Source: Clostridia bacterium
GTDB taxonomy: Bacteria > Bacillota > Clostridia > Oscillospirales > Acutalibacteraceae
Assembly: GCA_900755995.1 (NCBI GenBank)
Contig: CAAEIM010000006.1
Coordinates: 1-26,306, forward strand
Length of the DNA: 26,306 bases
Direction of reading: 5' to 3'
In this document: positions 7,194 through 14,659 of the stretch, piece by piece
Numbering within the stretch: the first letter of the stretch is position 1
Layout of the letters: every line of letters begins with the position of its first letter
The notes under the pieces: generated by a model
What the model saw: the letters and a program-made list of their open reading frames with translations, nothing else
Database searches by the model: none
What the model was told of the DNA's origin: nothing
Program-made: the position numbers and the translations under genes

Positions 7194-8270
7194 ATGATAG
7201 TTTCGCTGTGTATGATAGCCTACAATGAGGCAGGAGCGCTCGACGGTCTGTTTAAGGATATTTCATTGCAGGATTATCCCCACAATAAAATTGAAATAGT
7301 ATTTGTTGACAGTATGTCAACCGACAAAACCTATGAAAAAATGGAAAAATTCAAGGAGCTTGACTACGGCTTTCGCAATGTTTCCATAGTGCAGTGTATG
7401 AAAAAAAACCAGGCGTGTTCCTGGAATGCTGCGCTTATGACTGCTCGGGGCGACGTAATTATAAGGGTAGATGCCCACGCCCGTATTCCAAAGGATTTTG
7501 TTTCGAGAAATGTTATGAACCTTGAGGACGGAGAAAATGTTGTCGGCGGCGGCAGACCGAACATAACCTCTGACATTTCTTCCTGGAAGCTAACTCTGCT
7601 GGCGGCTGAGGACTCGCTTTTTGGCAGCTCGGTTGCATCATATCGCAGACGTTCATCGGAAAAGGACTATATGGACAGCCTTTTTCATGCGGCTTACCGA
7701 CGTGAGGTTATAGCCAAGGTCGGCGGCTTTAACGAGAACCTCGGCAGAACAGAGGACAACGAGTTTCATTATCGCATAAGGAAAGCCGGATACCAAATGT
7801 GCTGCTGTCCCGATATTGTTTCTTATCAGCATACAAGAAACAACCTAAAATATATGGTTCATCAAAAATACTCAAACGGCAGATGGATAGGACTTACCCT
7901 GTCGGAATGTCCGGGCTGTCTTTCGTATTTTCACTTTGCACCGTTTTTGTTTGTAATGGCTCTGCTTTTCTGCACAATACTTGCATTTACAGGTTTTCCG
8001 CTGTTCCTCTATGTTTTGCTTGCCGTTTACGGAATGTTTGACATAGTGAATACCGTGGGCTGCTGCACAATGAAAAATATTCAGCCCCAGTTTGTATTTT
8101 TGCCGTTCATCTTCCCTATGCTGCACATCGCCTACGGAGTCGGCACGATAGTAGGCTTAATTCAAATTCCTATGTGGAAACGGGAAATCAAAAACAGTCA
8201 TGCTAAAGAAAAGATTGAAAAAGTGCGCAAAAAGGTAATTTTAAATACCCTAAAGCCTGAGGAACGCTGA
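7194..8270 (+). CDS. Membrane-attached family 2 glycosyltransferase, ExoA-like
   Basis: The GT-A catalytic domain spans about residues 1-235: N-terminal VSLCMIAYNEAGAL, nucleotide-binding FVDSMSTDKT (D39), the metal site RVDAHA (D93) and the acceptor/base motif RTEDNEFHYRIRKAG (E187, D188). VDSMSTD and RVDAHA are typical of the ExoA branch, which adds sugars to lipid-linked exopolysaccharide intermediates. Three hydrophobic segments (about 248-280 and 298-325) anchor it, followed by a basic tail. I place the start at 7194 rather than an in-frame upstream ATG at 7158, because the upstream one lies inside the preceding gene and AGGA sits just ahead of 7194. The stop overlaps the next ATG by one base. 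Confidence 0.88.
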   Translation: MIVSLCMIAYNEAGALDGLFKDISLQDYPHNKIEIVFVDSMSTDKTYEKMEKFKELDYGFRNVSIVQCMKKNQACSWNAALMTARGDVIIRVDAHARIPKDFVSRNVMNLEDGENVVGGGRPNITSDISSWKLTLLAAEDSLFGSSVASYRRRSSEKDYMDSLFHAAYRREVIAKVGGFNENLGRTEDNEFHYRIRKAGYQMCCCPDIVSYQHTRNNLKYMVHQKYSNGRWIGLTLSECPGCLSYFHFAPFLFVMALLFCTILAFTGFPLFLYVLLAVYGMFDIVNTVGCCTMKNIQPQFVFLPFIFPMLHIAYGVGTIVGLIQIPMWKREIKNSHAKEKIEKVRKKVILNTLKPEER

Positions 8271-8992
8271 TGTTTGAAATTAATAAATGGACAAAAGAGG
8301 ATTACGAAAATCTCACCGAGTATTTAAAGGAAAATGCCGACTCAAAATACAGAGATTTTCATTCCTCGCTTGTACCCGATAATGATAAATCGAGCTTTAT
8401 AGGAGTGCGTATGCCGTTTTTGCGCAGTCTTGGCAGGGAAATCTCAAAGGGCGACGCCAAAGGCTTTCTCAATATTTCTCAAACAGAATATTACGAGCAG
8501 CGTATCCTTTCGGGAATTGTTACGGGGCTTGTAAAGCCTGACAGCTTTGAGGATTTCACCTCGCTTGTAAATGCTTTTGTTCCTCAAATTAACAGCTGGG
8601 CGGTCTGCGACTGCTTTTGTGCCGGACTTAAAGAAGTAAAACGCTATGAAAGGGAATTTTTTAAGTACATATGTAAATTTTTGCAAAGCCCTGAACCGTG
8701 GAAAATTCGCTTTGCACTGGTTGTTATGATTGATTATTACCTTGAGGACGAGTATATTTCTGACGTGCTCAAGCGCTGTGACTCGGTAAGCAGTACAGAA
8801 TACTATGTGTCTATGGCTCAGGCTTGGCTGCTTGCCACCGCATATGCTAAGCAAAGGGACGCTGTTCACTCATATTTTCTCAATAATAATCTAAACGACT
8901 TCACTTTTAATAAGGCTATTCAGAAATGCGTTGAAAGCAGGAGAATAGCTGAGAAGGATAAAGAATTTTTAAAATCCTTGAAAAGGCATTGA
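8270..8992 (+). CDS. AlkD-like DNA alkylation repair protein
   Basis: This 240-residue all-helical HEAT-like protein belongs to the DNA alkylation repair family (PF08713). Residues matching those that hold and excise the lesion in Bacillus AlkD are visible: W110 and D114 in INSWAVCD, R147 in KIRFALV and W186 in MAQAWLLA. AlkD removes N3- and N7-alkylpurines without base flipping. The ATG overlaps the glycosyltransferase stop (TGATG) and GAGGA precedes it. Its place behind two envelope genes is functionally odd. Its stop codon overlaps the -35 box of the riboflavin-transport promoter. Catalytic competence is inferred from the retained residues. Confidence 0.87.
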   Translation: MFEINKWTKEDYENLTEYLKENADSKYRDFHSSLVPDNDKSSFIGVRMPFLRSLGREISKGDAKGFLNISQTEYYEQRILSGIVTGLVKPDSFEDFTSLVNAFVPQINSWAVCDCFCAGLKEVKRYEREFFKYICKFLQSPEPWKIRFALVVMIDYYLEDEYISDVLKRCDSVSSTEYYVSMAQAWLLATAYAKQRDAVHSYFLNNNLNDFTFNKAIQKCVESRRIAEKDKEFLKSLKRH

Positions 8993-9016
8993 CAAAAGTA
9001 AAATACAGAGTATAAT
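8989..9016 (+). promoter_or_regulatory. Consensus sigma-A promoter for the riboswitch-ribU unit
   Basis: TTGACA (8989-8994) and TATAAT (9011-9016) are separated by 16 bp. The -35 box overlaps the stop codon of the AlkD-like gene (8990-8992). Predicted transcription starts near 9023, eight bases before the aptamer. Confidence 0.85.
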
Positions 9017-9030
9017 ATAAATAACAGTTG

Positions 9031-9141
9031 TCTTCGGGGCGGAGCGAAATTCTCCACCGGTGGTTAAAGTCCACGAACAAGCATTGCTTGCCGAGTCTGT
9101 GAAATTCAGACACCGACGGTTACAGTCCGGATGAAAGAAGA
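9031..9141 (+). promoter_or_regulatory. FMN riboswitch (RFN element)
   Basis: The aptamer carries the conserved RFN blocks in order: TCTTCGGGGCGGAGCGAAAT, CCACCGGTGG, GTCCACGAAC, GTGAAATTCAGACACCGACG and GTCCGGATGAAAGAAG. The P1 helix pairs TCTTC (9031-9035) with GAAGA (9137-9141). It senses FMN and lowers expression of the downstream riboflavin transporter when FMN is plentiful. A terminator lies between aptamer and gene, which indicates transcriptional control. Confidence 0.97.
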
Positions 9142-9160
9142 AACGCAAATAATCGGCACT

Positions 9161-9185
9161 GCCTGTGGCTTTGTCGGGCTTTTTG
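9161..9185 (+). terminator. Weak hairpin with T tract in the riboswitch expression platform
   Basis: GCCTG (9161-9165) and CGGGC (9175-9179) can pair with one G-U, and a TTTTT run follows. It is much weaker than the hairpin at 9198 and may instead contribute to an alternative fold. Confidence 0.35.
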
Positions 9186-9197
9186 TGCGAAAAACTT

Positions 9198-9230
9198 CCC
9201 CGTTACATTTGTAGCGGGGATTTTTATTTT
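9198..9230 (+). terminator. Riboswitch-controlled intrinsic terminator
   Basis: CCCCGTTAC (9198-9206) pairs with GTAGCGGGG (9211-9219) with one G-U, around an ATTT loop. ATTTTTATTTT follows. It sits between the FMN aptamer and the ribU ribosome site, the usual position for FMN-dependent premature termination. Confidence 0.88.
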
Positions 9231-9268
9231 CCGGGGCATCTGAAATTTTATTTCAAGGAGTGTGTTCA

Positions 9269-9928
9269 ATGGGAACAGCACAAAAATCAACTCAAAAAAT
9301 TATGACAACAAAAATCACGGTAACGGCGCTTTTAACCGCTGTTGCTATAGTGCTTCAGTATATTGAAGTGCCGATTCCGCTTGTACCGTCATTCTTAAAG
9401 CTGGACTTTTCCGATCTGCCCGAGCTTATCGGTTCATTTGTATTGGGGCCGCAGTACGGTATAATCATCTGCCTGATTAAAAACCTTATTCATCTTCCCG
9501 TTTCGGGTTCAATGTTTGTAGGCGAATTTTCAAACTTTATTCTCGGTGCAATTTTTGTATTTGTTGCCGGAATGATTTACAAGTACAACAAAACTAAAAA
9601 GGGCGCTGTAATCGGCTGTGTTGCGGGAGCTATGGCGATGGCTGCGCTGAGTGTTGTAACAAATTATTTTGTGGTTTATCCCGTATATGCTCAGCTTTGG
9701 GCAGGCGGAGATATGCAGGTAATAGTTAATATGTACAAAACCATCCTTCCATACTCAGATACATTGCTTAAATCTCTGATTATTTTCAACGTACCGTTTA
9801 CCTTATTTAAGGGTCTGGCTGACGCAGTGGTTGCAATTATCATCTATAAGCCGCTTTCAAATATGATTGTAAGAATGAACACCGCATTCACAAAGAAACG
9901 TGCCCCAAAAGCACAAAAATCCAGATAA
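9269..9928 (+). CDS. ribU: RibU, substrate-binding (S) component of an ECF riboflavin transporter
   Basis: The 219-residue protein has about six membrane segments. Family signatures are LKLDFSDLPELIG in the first loop, IKNLIHLPVSGSMFVGEFSNFILG in the middle and NVPFTLFKGLADAV near the C-terminus, which binds the shared ECF energizing module. It imports riboflavin; the FMN riboswitch directly upstream supports this independently. I start it at the ATG at 9269, because AAGGAG (9255-9260) sits eight bases upstream; an in-frame GTG at 9260 overlaps that ribosome site. No ATPase subunits are nearby, as expected for group II ECF systems whose module is encoded elsewhere. Its transcript probably runs through repeat copy 2 to the terminator at 10244. 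Confidence 0.95.
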   Translation: MGTAQKSTQKIMTTKITVTALLTAVAIVLQYIEVPIPLVPSFLKLDFSDLPELIGSFVLGPQYGIIICLIKNLIHLPVSGSMFVGEFSNFILGAIFVFVAGMIYKYNKTKKGAVIGCVAGAMAMAALSVVTNYFVVYPVYAQLWAGGDMQVIVNMYKTILPYSDTLLKSLIIFNVPFTLFKGLADAVVAIIIYKPLSNMIVRMNTAFTKKRAPKAQKSR

Positions 9929-9970
9929 GCTTTGTCTATCACAACAAGAATTATCAAAAATATCTAATGC

Positions 9971-10008
9971 GCCCGACAATTGGCATCATATAAAAGCGAT
10001 TGTTGGGC
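9971..10008 (+). repeat. Long-arm hairpin in the ribU 3' region
   Basis: GCCCGACAAT pairs with ATTGTTGGGC (one G-U) around an 18-base loop. It is followed by an A run rather than a T run on the plus strand, so it is not an obvious terminator in either direction. It lies just before repeat copy 2. No equivalent precedes copy 1. Confidence 0.5.
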
Positions 10009-10046
10009 AAAAAAGTTCTGAATTAAACCAAACTGTCTGCTCGGAG

Positions 10047-10233
10047 AAAAATTTTCGCCCGCCTTTTTTAAAAGGCGGTGGGGCTGGTGGGGCAAAGCCC
10101 CGCCGTTTCGCCTGGGCAAGCGCAGGAGGGGAGAAAAACAGTACAGTGTACTGTTTTTCGTGGGGAACCCACGCCTGGGGGTCCCCGAAAAAACTCTCCT
10201 CTTGTACAATATTACCGAATGACATATACTTTT
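10047..10233 (+). repeat. Structured dispersed repeat, copy 2
   Basis: This 187-bp second copy is in the same orientation as 6123-6334. H1 and H2 are nearly unchanged. The middle segment differs and lacks the 18-bp palindrome. H4 (10133-10159) has the stem GAAAAACAGTAC/GTACTGTTTTTC: a C-G pair of copy 1 is replaced by A-T on both sides of the stem, so pairing is retained. H5 (10162-10186) has one A·G mismatch. Short open frames through both copies encode similar but surely spurious peptides. Unlike copy 1, I see no flanking direct repeat. Confidence 0.8.
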
Positions 10234-10243
10234 CAATAAGCTG

Positions 10244-10286
10244 AACGGCTGTCGCAATTTTATCTTGCGGCAGCCGTTGTTTGTTT
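10244..10286 (+). terminator. Intrinsic terminator ending the ribU transcript
   Basis: A 14-bp stem (10244-10257 with 10265-10278, one G-U) has a seven-base loop and is followed by GTTTGTTT on the plus strand. The minus-strand side lacks a T tract, so its main role is for ribU. The convergent gene stops at 10294. Confidence 0.75.
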
Positions 10287-10293
10287 ATAGGAA

Positions 10294-11106
10294 TTACAAA
10301 TTTAAGATTCCGCTCAAGATTGCATGATCAGGGAGATATAACAAGTCAGATTTATAATCTTCCGGTTTTAGATCTTTATAACCATTTTCTTTACTTACAA
10401 AATCCCAGGAATAGCGATTTGGGGTTATCATACCACTCTCTGAAGTTATGAAATGATCAATCAAAGCTTTTCCAATCTTACCGTCTTTATCTTTAGGGAT
10501 GGCACTCCAATTATCCAATGTAGAAAAATCGTTCGGCTTCATAGTATATGGGGGTGTTATCACATTTATTTGTTGCAATTTTTTTTGTTGCAATTTTTTC
10601 TGAACATAATTTTTCCATGCATTAAAATCACCACCACCTACTATCATAGAGTTAGATTTAATCAAGGAGTTTAATTGAGCAGCTAATGCTTCATATTGTG
10701 CATCATAATTATCTTTTATATTTATAATTCTAACTCCACATATGGTTAATATTTTTCCATCCTTTATTTTTAAACTTATTTGCAAATAATTAGGTGAATT
10801 ATCATTTGATAGAGAAACCGATTTTAATGAATCCATATTGTTATTACTTTCAAACATATCAATTCCCTTTTTTACAAGTATTAGTATTTCATTATGTCTA
10901 TTGCTTTTTGATGGATATGTATATCTCCAATATTTTTTAGCTAATTTTCTGCTTATTGCTGACCATTGATTATTCCTGATAAATTCTGTCAAAATAACAA
11001 TATCGCATTCTCTGCTTAATACTGTATTAATAACAAATTCAGGCATCTGATAATTATTAAAATTATCCAATCCGTGAATATTCCAAGTCATAATATGTAA
11101 TTTCAT
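10294..11106 (-). CDS. Endonuclease/exonuclease/phosphatase-fold protein behind addA
   Basis: The 270-residue protein carries the EEP superfamily motifs in order: TWNIHG (N9), ILTEF (E41), GGGDFNAW (D160, N162), IDHFITS (D217, H218) and PDHAIL (D260, H261). It should therefore be a metal-dependent phosphodiesterase or nuclease; its substrate cannot be told. The ATG at 11106 is chosen over an upstream in-frame codon because GGGAG precedes it at normal spacing. It lies 16 bp after the addA stop and may be the last gene of that operon. It is visibly AT-richer than addA: two sampled 60-base lines are 25% GC against 52% in an addA line. It contains a perfect 15-bp tandem duplication. Both facts suggest later acquisition. 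Confidence 0.85.
   Translation of the reverse strand: MKLHIMTWNIHGLDNFNNYQMPEFVINTVLSRECDIVILTEFIRNNQWSAISRKLAKKYWRYTYPSKSNRHNEILILVKKGIDMFESNNNMDSLKSVSLSNDNSPNYLQISLKIKDGKILTICGVRIINIKDNYDAQYEALAAQLNSLIKSNSMIVGGGDFNAWKNYVQKKLQQKKLQQINVITPPYTMKPNDFSTLDNWSAIPKDKDGKIGKALIDHFITSESGMITPNRYSWDFVSKENGYKDLKPEDYKSDLLYLPDHAILSGILNL
10570..10599 (-). repeat. 15-bp tandem duplication inside the EEP gene
   Basis: TTGTTGCAATTTTTT occurs twice head to tail, encoding KKLQQKKLQQ (residues 170-179) directly after the GGGDFNAW motif. It keeps the reading frame. Confidence 0.85.
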
Positions 11107-11122
11107 AAAATTTTTCTCCCTA

Positions 11123-14100
11123 TCAGCACTCAATCGTAATATAGCTGTTGAGATGTATTGAGTAAATTATACATTCCTTTACCTTACATTCGGTAAATTC
11201 CTCGACCGCAAGCTTATAGAGGCTGAGCTGTTTTGAGTACAGCTCTTTTAATCTTTCGATTTCACGCACCCTGTCGGTCTTGTAATCAACCACCACAAGG
11301 GAGTTGTCCTCCTCAAAAATAAGATCAACCGCACCCTGCATTACCACTCTTGAGTCTGCGGCTTCTCCCTCAAGAGTGCTGTCAAGCATACCTGCCGTTA
11401 TATTAACGGTAAAGCGTTCTTCTCTCATAACCAGGCTTGAAGCCATAATTCTCTGTGCAAGGCGGCTCTCCAAAAAGCTGTGCAGCTCCTTTTTATCAAT
11501 AAGCTCAGCCTGAATATCTGTGAGTGTACCGTCAGACACAAGGCGGTCAAGCTCAGAATGAATATCATTTTTAGCGGCTTCAAAATTGCAGAACTGCAAG
11601 AATTTATGGTGAGCCGTACCTCTCTCTGCCGCTGTTGCGGTTTTAACAGCAATAAATAATGGTTTTGTGAATATCTTATCAAAGCCGTCGCCCTGATCGT
11701 GCGCAAGCTCAGACGCACTCACCTTTTGCGGAATTTTAAGGACAGACTGATTTTTATATACAAATCCCGTCCTTGACTTGAGCAAATCAATTATATATGT
11801 ATCTATTTTGTCATTCTCGGCAATAATTGCCCCCTGCTCTGAGGTTGTTTCCTCGCCGTTTTCAAAATCTGACGCTTTAATGAAGTTAATCTCCCACGGC
11901 AGCTCAGAGGTTTCTTTGCCTGTGAAATCCGTACCGATACCCAGTTTCATTCTCAGCGCACTGTGCTGTGGATGAATGAGTGCGCACATACTAATCCAAT
12001 CGCTGATTGATTTTGACTCCATAACGATATAGGGGTCAATCACACCGCCTGCGAGCTTTGAGCTGAGCTTTACAAGGTATTCCTCAGGATTCTTTTGCGA
12101 CGATACAACAATGAGCTTCTCTTTAGCACGGGTGAGCGCTACATAGAGCACCCTCATTTCCTCGGCTATTTCATTTTCAGATATTTCAATGCCTACCGCC
12201 ATTCTCGGCAGGGTATTGTATCTGCAAAAGCCGTCAACTCTCCTGATTCCAAGCCCCGCCTTGCTGTCGATGAGCACATCTGCGGCTAAATCGGTTTTGT
12301 TGAATTTTTTTGAGGTGCAGGCTATAAAGCACACGGGATACTCAAGTCCCTTTGACTTATGCGCACTGATTACCCGAACCATATTGTCAATTTCTCCGCT
12401 GACTCCCGTTGACGACTCAAGGTCTGCTCCGTTGTCAATCAGCTTATCCATATATGTAATAAAGGCGGAAAGTCCCCTGTATCCTCCCTTTTCAAAACCA
12501 CGGGCGTACTCTCTGAGCAAATTAAGATTTTTTATGCCCCTTGTGCCGCTGATTGCGGATATAACGGCTGAAAATGAGGTAAGCTCATAAATTCTGCCCA
12601 AAAGCTCATCTACCGAGCAGGTGCAGGAATAGGTTTTGAACTTAGAAATCTCATTCAAAAATTTTGCCGTTCTGCCGTCCTTTTTTGCATATGCCATAGC
12701 CGCAGAATATAAATTTGTGTGTCGGCTGCCGCTTTTTATTTTGGCAAGCTCATCTACCGTAAAGCTGTAAACAGGACTGCACATTACAGAAAGCAAAGGA
12801 ATATCGAGCGAAGGATTATCAATACAGCGCAGGAAATTAAGCATAACCTTAATTTCGTCTGCCTCAAAAAAGCTCTCCTTCACCTCTGAACAGGCAGGCA
12901 CACCCAGACTGTTCAAAACATTTACAAACGCTGCCGCCGTATTTTTGGTGCTCCTAAGAATAACCGCAAAATCGCCGTAGCTTGCCGGACGTTCTCCGTT
13001 TATCATAAAGTCTGTGGAAATCATCTGATGGATTCTGTTGGCAATAAAAACAGCCTCATTATTTACGCTTTCCGCCGCATCTCCCCCCTGCTCAATATAA
13101 TCAATTTCAAAGCTGCAGTCGTTGCTTTCGGGATATTTGGCGCCGACATTGAGGTATTCGTCAGTGCCGTAGTCCATCTTTGCGGAGGTTAGGGTCATAA
13201 GGTTGCTGAAAATATAATTTACAGCCGAGCAAACCTCCCTGCGGCTTCTGAAATTCATATCAAGAATTATATTTGCAGGGAAAACCTCGTTTTTTCTGTC
13301 GTATTTATTGTATTTGTTTTTGCGGTTAATGAAAATTTCGGGCTTTGCCTGTCTGAATCCGTAAATGCTCTGCTTAACATCGCCCACGACAAACATATTG
13401 TTTTCGTCTGTGCTTACACATTTGAATATTAAATCCTGAACGTCGTTTACATCCTGAAATTCATCAACCATAACCTGATCAAAGCGAGCGGAAATTTCAA
13501 ACGCTTGCTCTGTTTTTTTGTAGCCGTCACCGTCCTGCTCGGCTAAAAGCTTTACTGTGAGCAGCTCTACGTCCGAAAAGGAAAGCAGATTTTTGGCGGA
13601 TTTCATTTCAAAAAACCTATCAAGATATGCTTTAACCACCTTAAAAAGCTCTGTTACAATCTGACCGAGGTAGTCAATTTCATTTTTAATTTCTTCGCTG
13701 TCCCACATAAAAATGCCGCAAATGCTCTTAACGGCGTCCTTAACCTCTCCACGGGAATTGGCAACGGCAACCTTTATAGGATCGTCCTTGTAGCCCTTCG
13801 GAGTTTTAAATCTGCCTTGAACAAATGTTGCAGAAAAACTCTTTATTTCGTCCCACGAGCCATCGTCAAAACGCCTGAGCAGTTTTTCAAGATACAGCTT
13901 ATCATCTGTAAGCAAAGCAAGATTAGCTTCTCTCAGCTTTTCGTCCTCATCAAGCAATTTTATGGAATTTTCCGTGAGCAGAAGTGCGTGGTTTACGGTT
14001 GAACGGGCATAATTAATTAAAATTTTACCGAAAAGCGACTCCTCAACAGGAGTATCGGGATTGTAATTTTCAAGCATATCGTCAAGCCAATTGTCACCGA

Positions 14101-14659
14101 AGGGCTGAGTTGCAAGAAAATCTGAAATTTTCAATACAGCCGCTCTCAAATTATCATCGCCGTTTTTATTGGCAAAGGCGTCAACAAGCATTGTAAATTC
14201 GCCTGAATTTTCCCTGTAAAAATCCTCAAGCACTGCTTCCAGTGCCTCGCCGCCTATCACCTTTGTTTCTCCCTCGTCTGCAAGCCTGAAATCCTTTTGC
14301 ACACCGAGTATATGAAAGTATTCACGCACGATTGTGCCGCAAAAGCTGTCTATAGTGCAGATGCTTGTGTTATACATAAGCCGCTGCTGTCTTAAAAGCT
14401 GAGGATTATACGGATTTTTTTCAAGCAAAGCATTAATAGCGTCTGCCAGTCTTTGCTTCATTTCTGCCGCAGCCGCTCTTGTAAAGGTTACAATGAGCAG
14501 CCTGTCAACATCTATCGGGTTCTCCTTGCGTGTAATCATTTTTATAATTCGTTCAATAAGCACGGTTGTTTTGCCTGAGCCTGCCGCAGCCGATACAAGT
14601 ACGCTGCCGCCCTGTGCTCTGATTGCGTCCTCCTGAGCAGGAGTCCAGCTTCTTGCCAT
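11123..14659 (-). CDS. addA: AddA, helicase-nuclease subunit of the AddAB recombination complex
   Basis: The 1178-residue protein is a UvrD-type superfamily 1 helicase fused to a PD-(D/E)XK nuclease. Visible elements include Walker A AAAGSGKT (24-31), LLIVTFTRAAAAEMKQRL, motif II VMVDEFQD (about 394-401), VVGDVKQSIYGFR, MNFRSR, VISAHKSKGLEYP and LYVALTRAKEKL. The C-terminal nuclease has GAVDLIF and VVVDYKTD (about 1107-1125). With AddB it resects double-strand breaks to load RecA. The ATG follows the addB stop with no intervening base, and AGGAGG lies in the end of addB. Length is normal for Firmicutes and no key motif is missing. Confidence 0.97.
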   Translation of the reverse strand: MARSWTPAQEDAIRAQGGSVLVSAAAGSGKTTVLIERIIKMITRKENPIDVDRLLIVTFTRAAAAEMKQRLADAINALLEKNPYNPQLLRQQRLMYNTSICTIDSFCGTIVREYFHILGVQKDFRLADEGETKVIGGEALEAVLEDFYRENSGEFTMLVDAFANKNGDDNLRAAVLKISDFLATQPFGDNWLDDMLENYNPDTPVEESLFGKILINYARSTVNHALLLTENSIKLLDEDEKLREANLALLTDDKLYLEKLLRRFDDGSWDEIKSFSATFVQGRFKTPKGYKDDPIKVAVANSRGEVKDAVKSICGIFMWDSEEIKNEIDYLGQIVTELFKVVKAYLDRFFEMKSAKNLLSFSDVELLTVKLLAEQDGDGYKKTEQAFEISARFDQVMVDEFQDVNDVQDLIFKCVSTDENNMFVVGDVKQSIYGFRQAKPEIFINRKNKYNKYDRKNEVFPANIILDMNFRSRREVCSAVNYIFSNLMTLTSAKMDYGTDEYLNVGAKYPESNDCSFEIDYIEQGGDAAESVNNEAVFIANRIHQMISTDFMINGERPASYGDFAVILRSTKNTAAAFVNVLNSLGVPACSEVKESFFEADEIKVMLNFLRCIDNPSLDIPLLSVMCSPVYSFTVDELAKIKSGSRHTNLYSAAMAYAKKDGRTAKFLNEISKFKTYSCTCSVDELLGRIYELTSFSAVISAISGTRGIKNLNLLREYARGFEKGGYRGLSAFITYMDKLIDNGADLESSTGVSGEIDNMVRVISAHKSKGLEYPVCFIACTSKKFNKTDLAADVLIDSKAGLGIRRVDGFCRYNTLPRMAVGIEISENEIAEEMRVLYVALTRAKEKLIVVSSQKNPEEYLVKLSSKLAGGVIDPYIVMESKSISDWISMCALIHPQHSALRMKLGIGTDFTGKETSELPWEINFIKASDFENGEETTSEQGAIIAENDKIDTYIIDLLKSRTGFVYKNQSVLKIPQKVSASELAHDQGDGFDKIFTKPLFIAVKTATAAERGTAHHKFLQFCNFEAAKNDIHSELDRLVSDGTLTDIQAELIDKKELHSFLESRLAQRIMASSLVMREERFTVNITAGMLDSTLEGEAADSRVVMQGAVDLIFEEDNSLVVVDYKTDRVREIERLKELYSKQLSLYKLAVEEFTECKVKECIIYSIHLNSYITIEC

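Noticed and set aside
9900..10244. Plus-strand open frame continuing from the end of ribU through repeat copy 2
   Set aside because: It overlaps the ribU 3' end in another frame, has no ribosome site and consists mostly of repeat sequence.
10047..10286. Repeat copy 2 as a CRISPR or insertion sequence
   Set aside because: There is no regular repeat-spacer pattern, no transposase and no terminal inverted repeats.
12189..12590. Plus-strand open frames opposite addA and addB, for example 12189-12590 and 17538-17942
   Set aside because: They are shadows of well-supported genes with all motifs intact on the minus strand, and have no ribosome sites.
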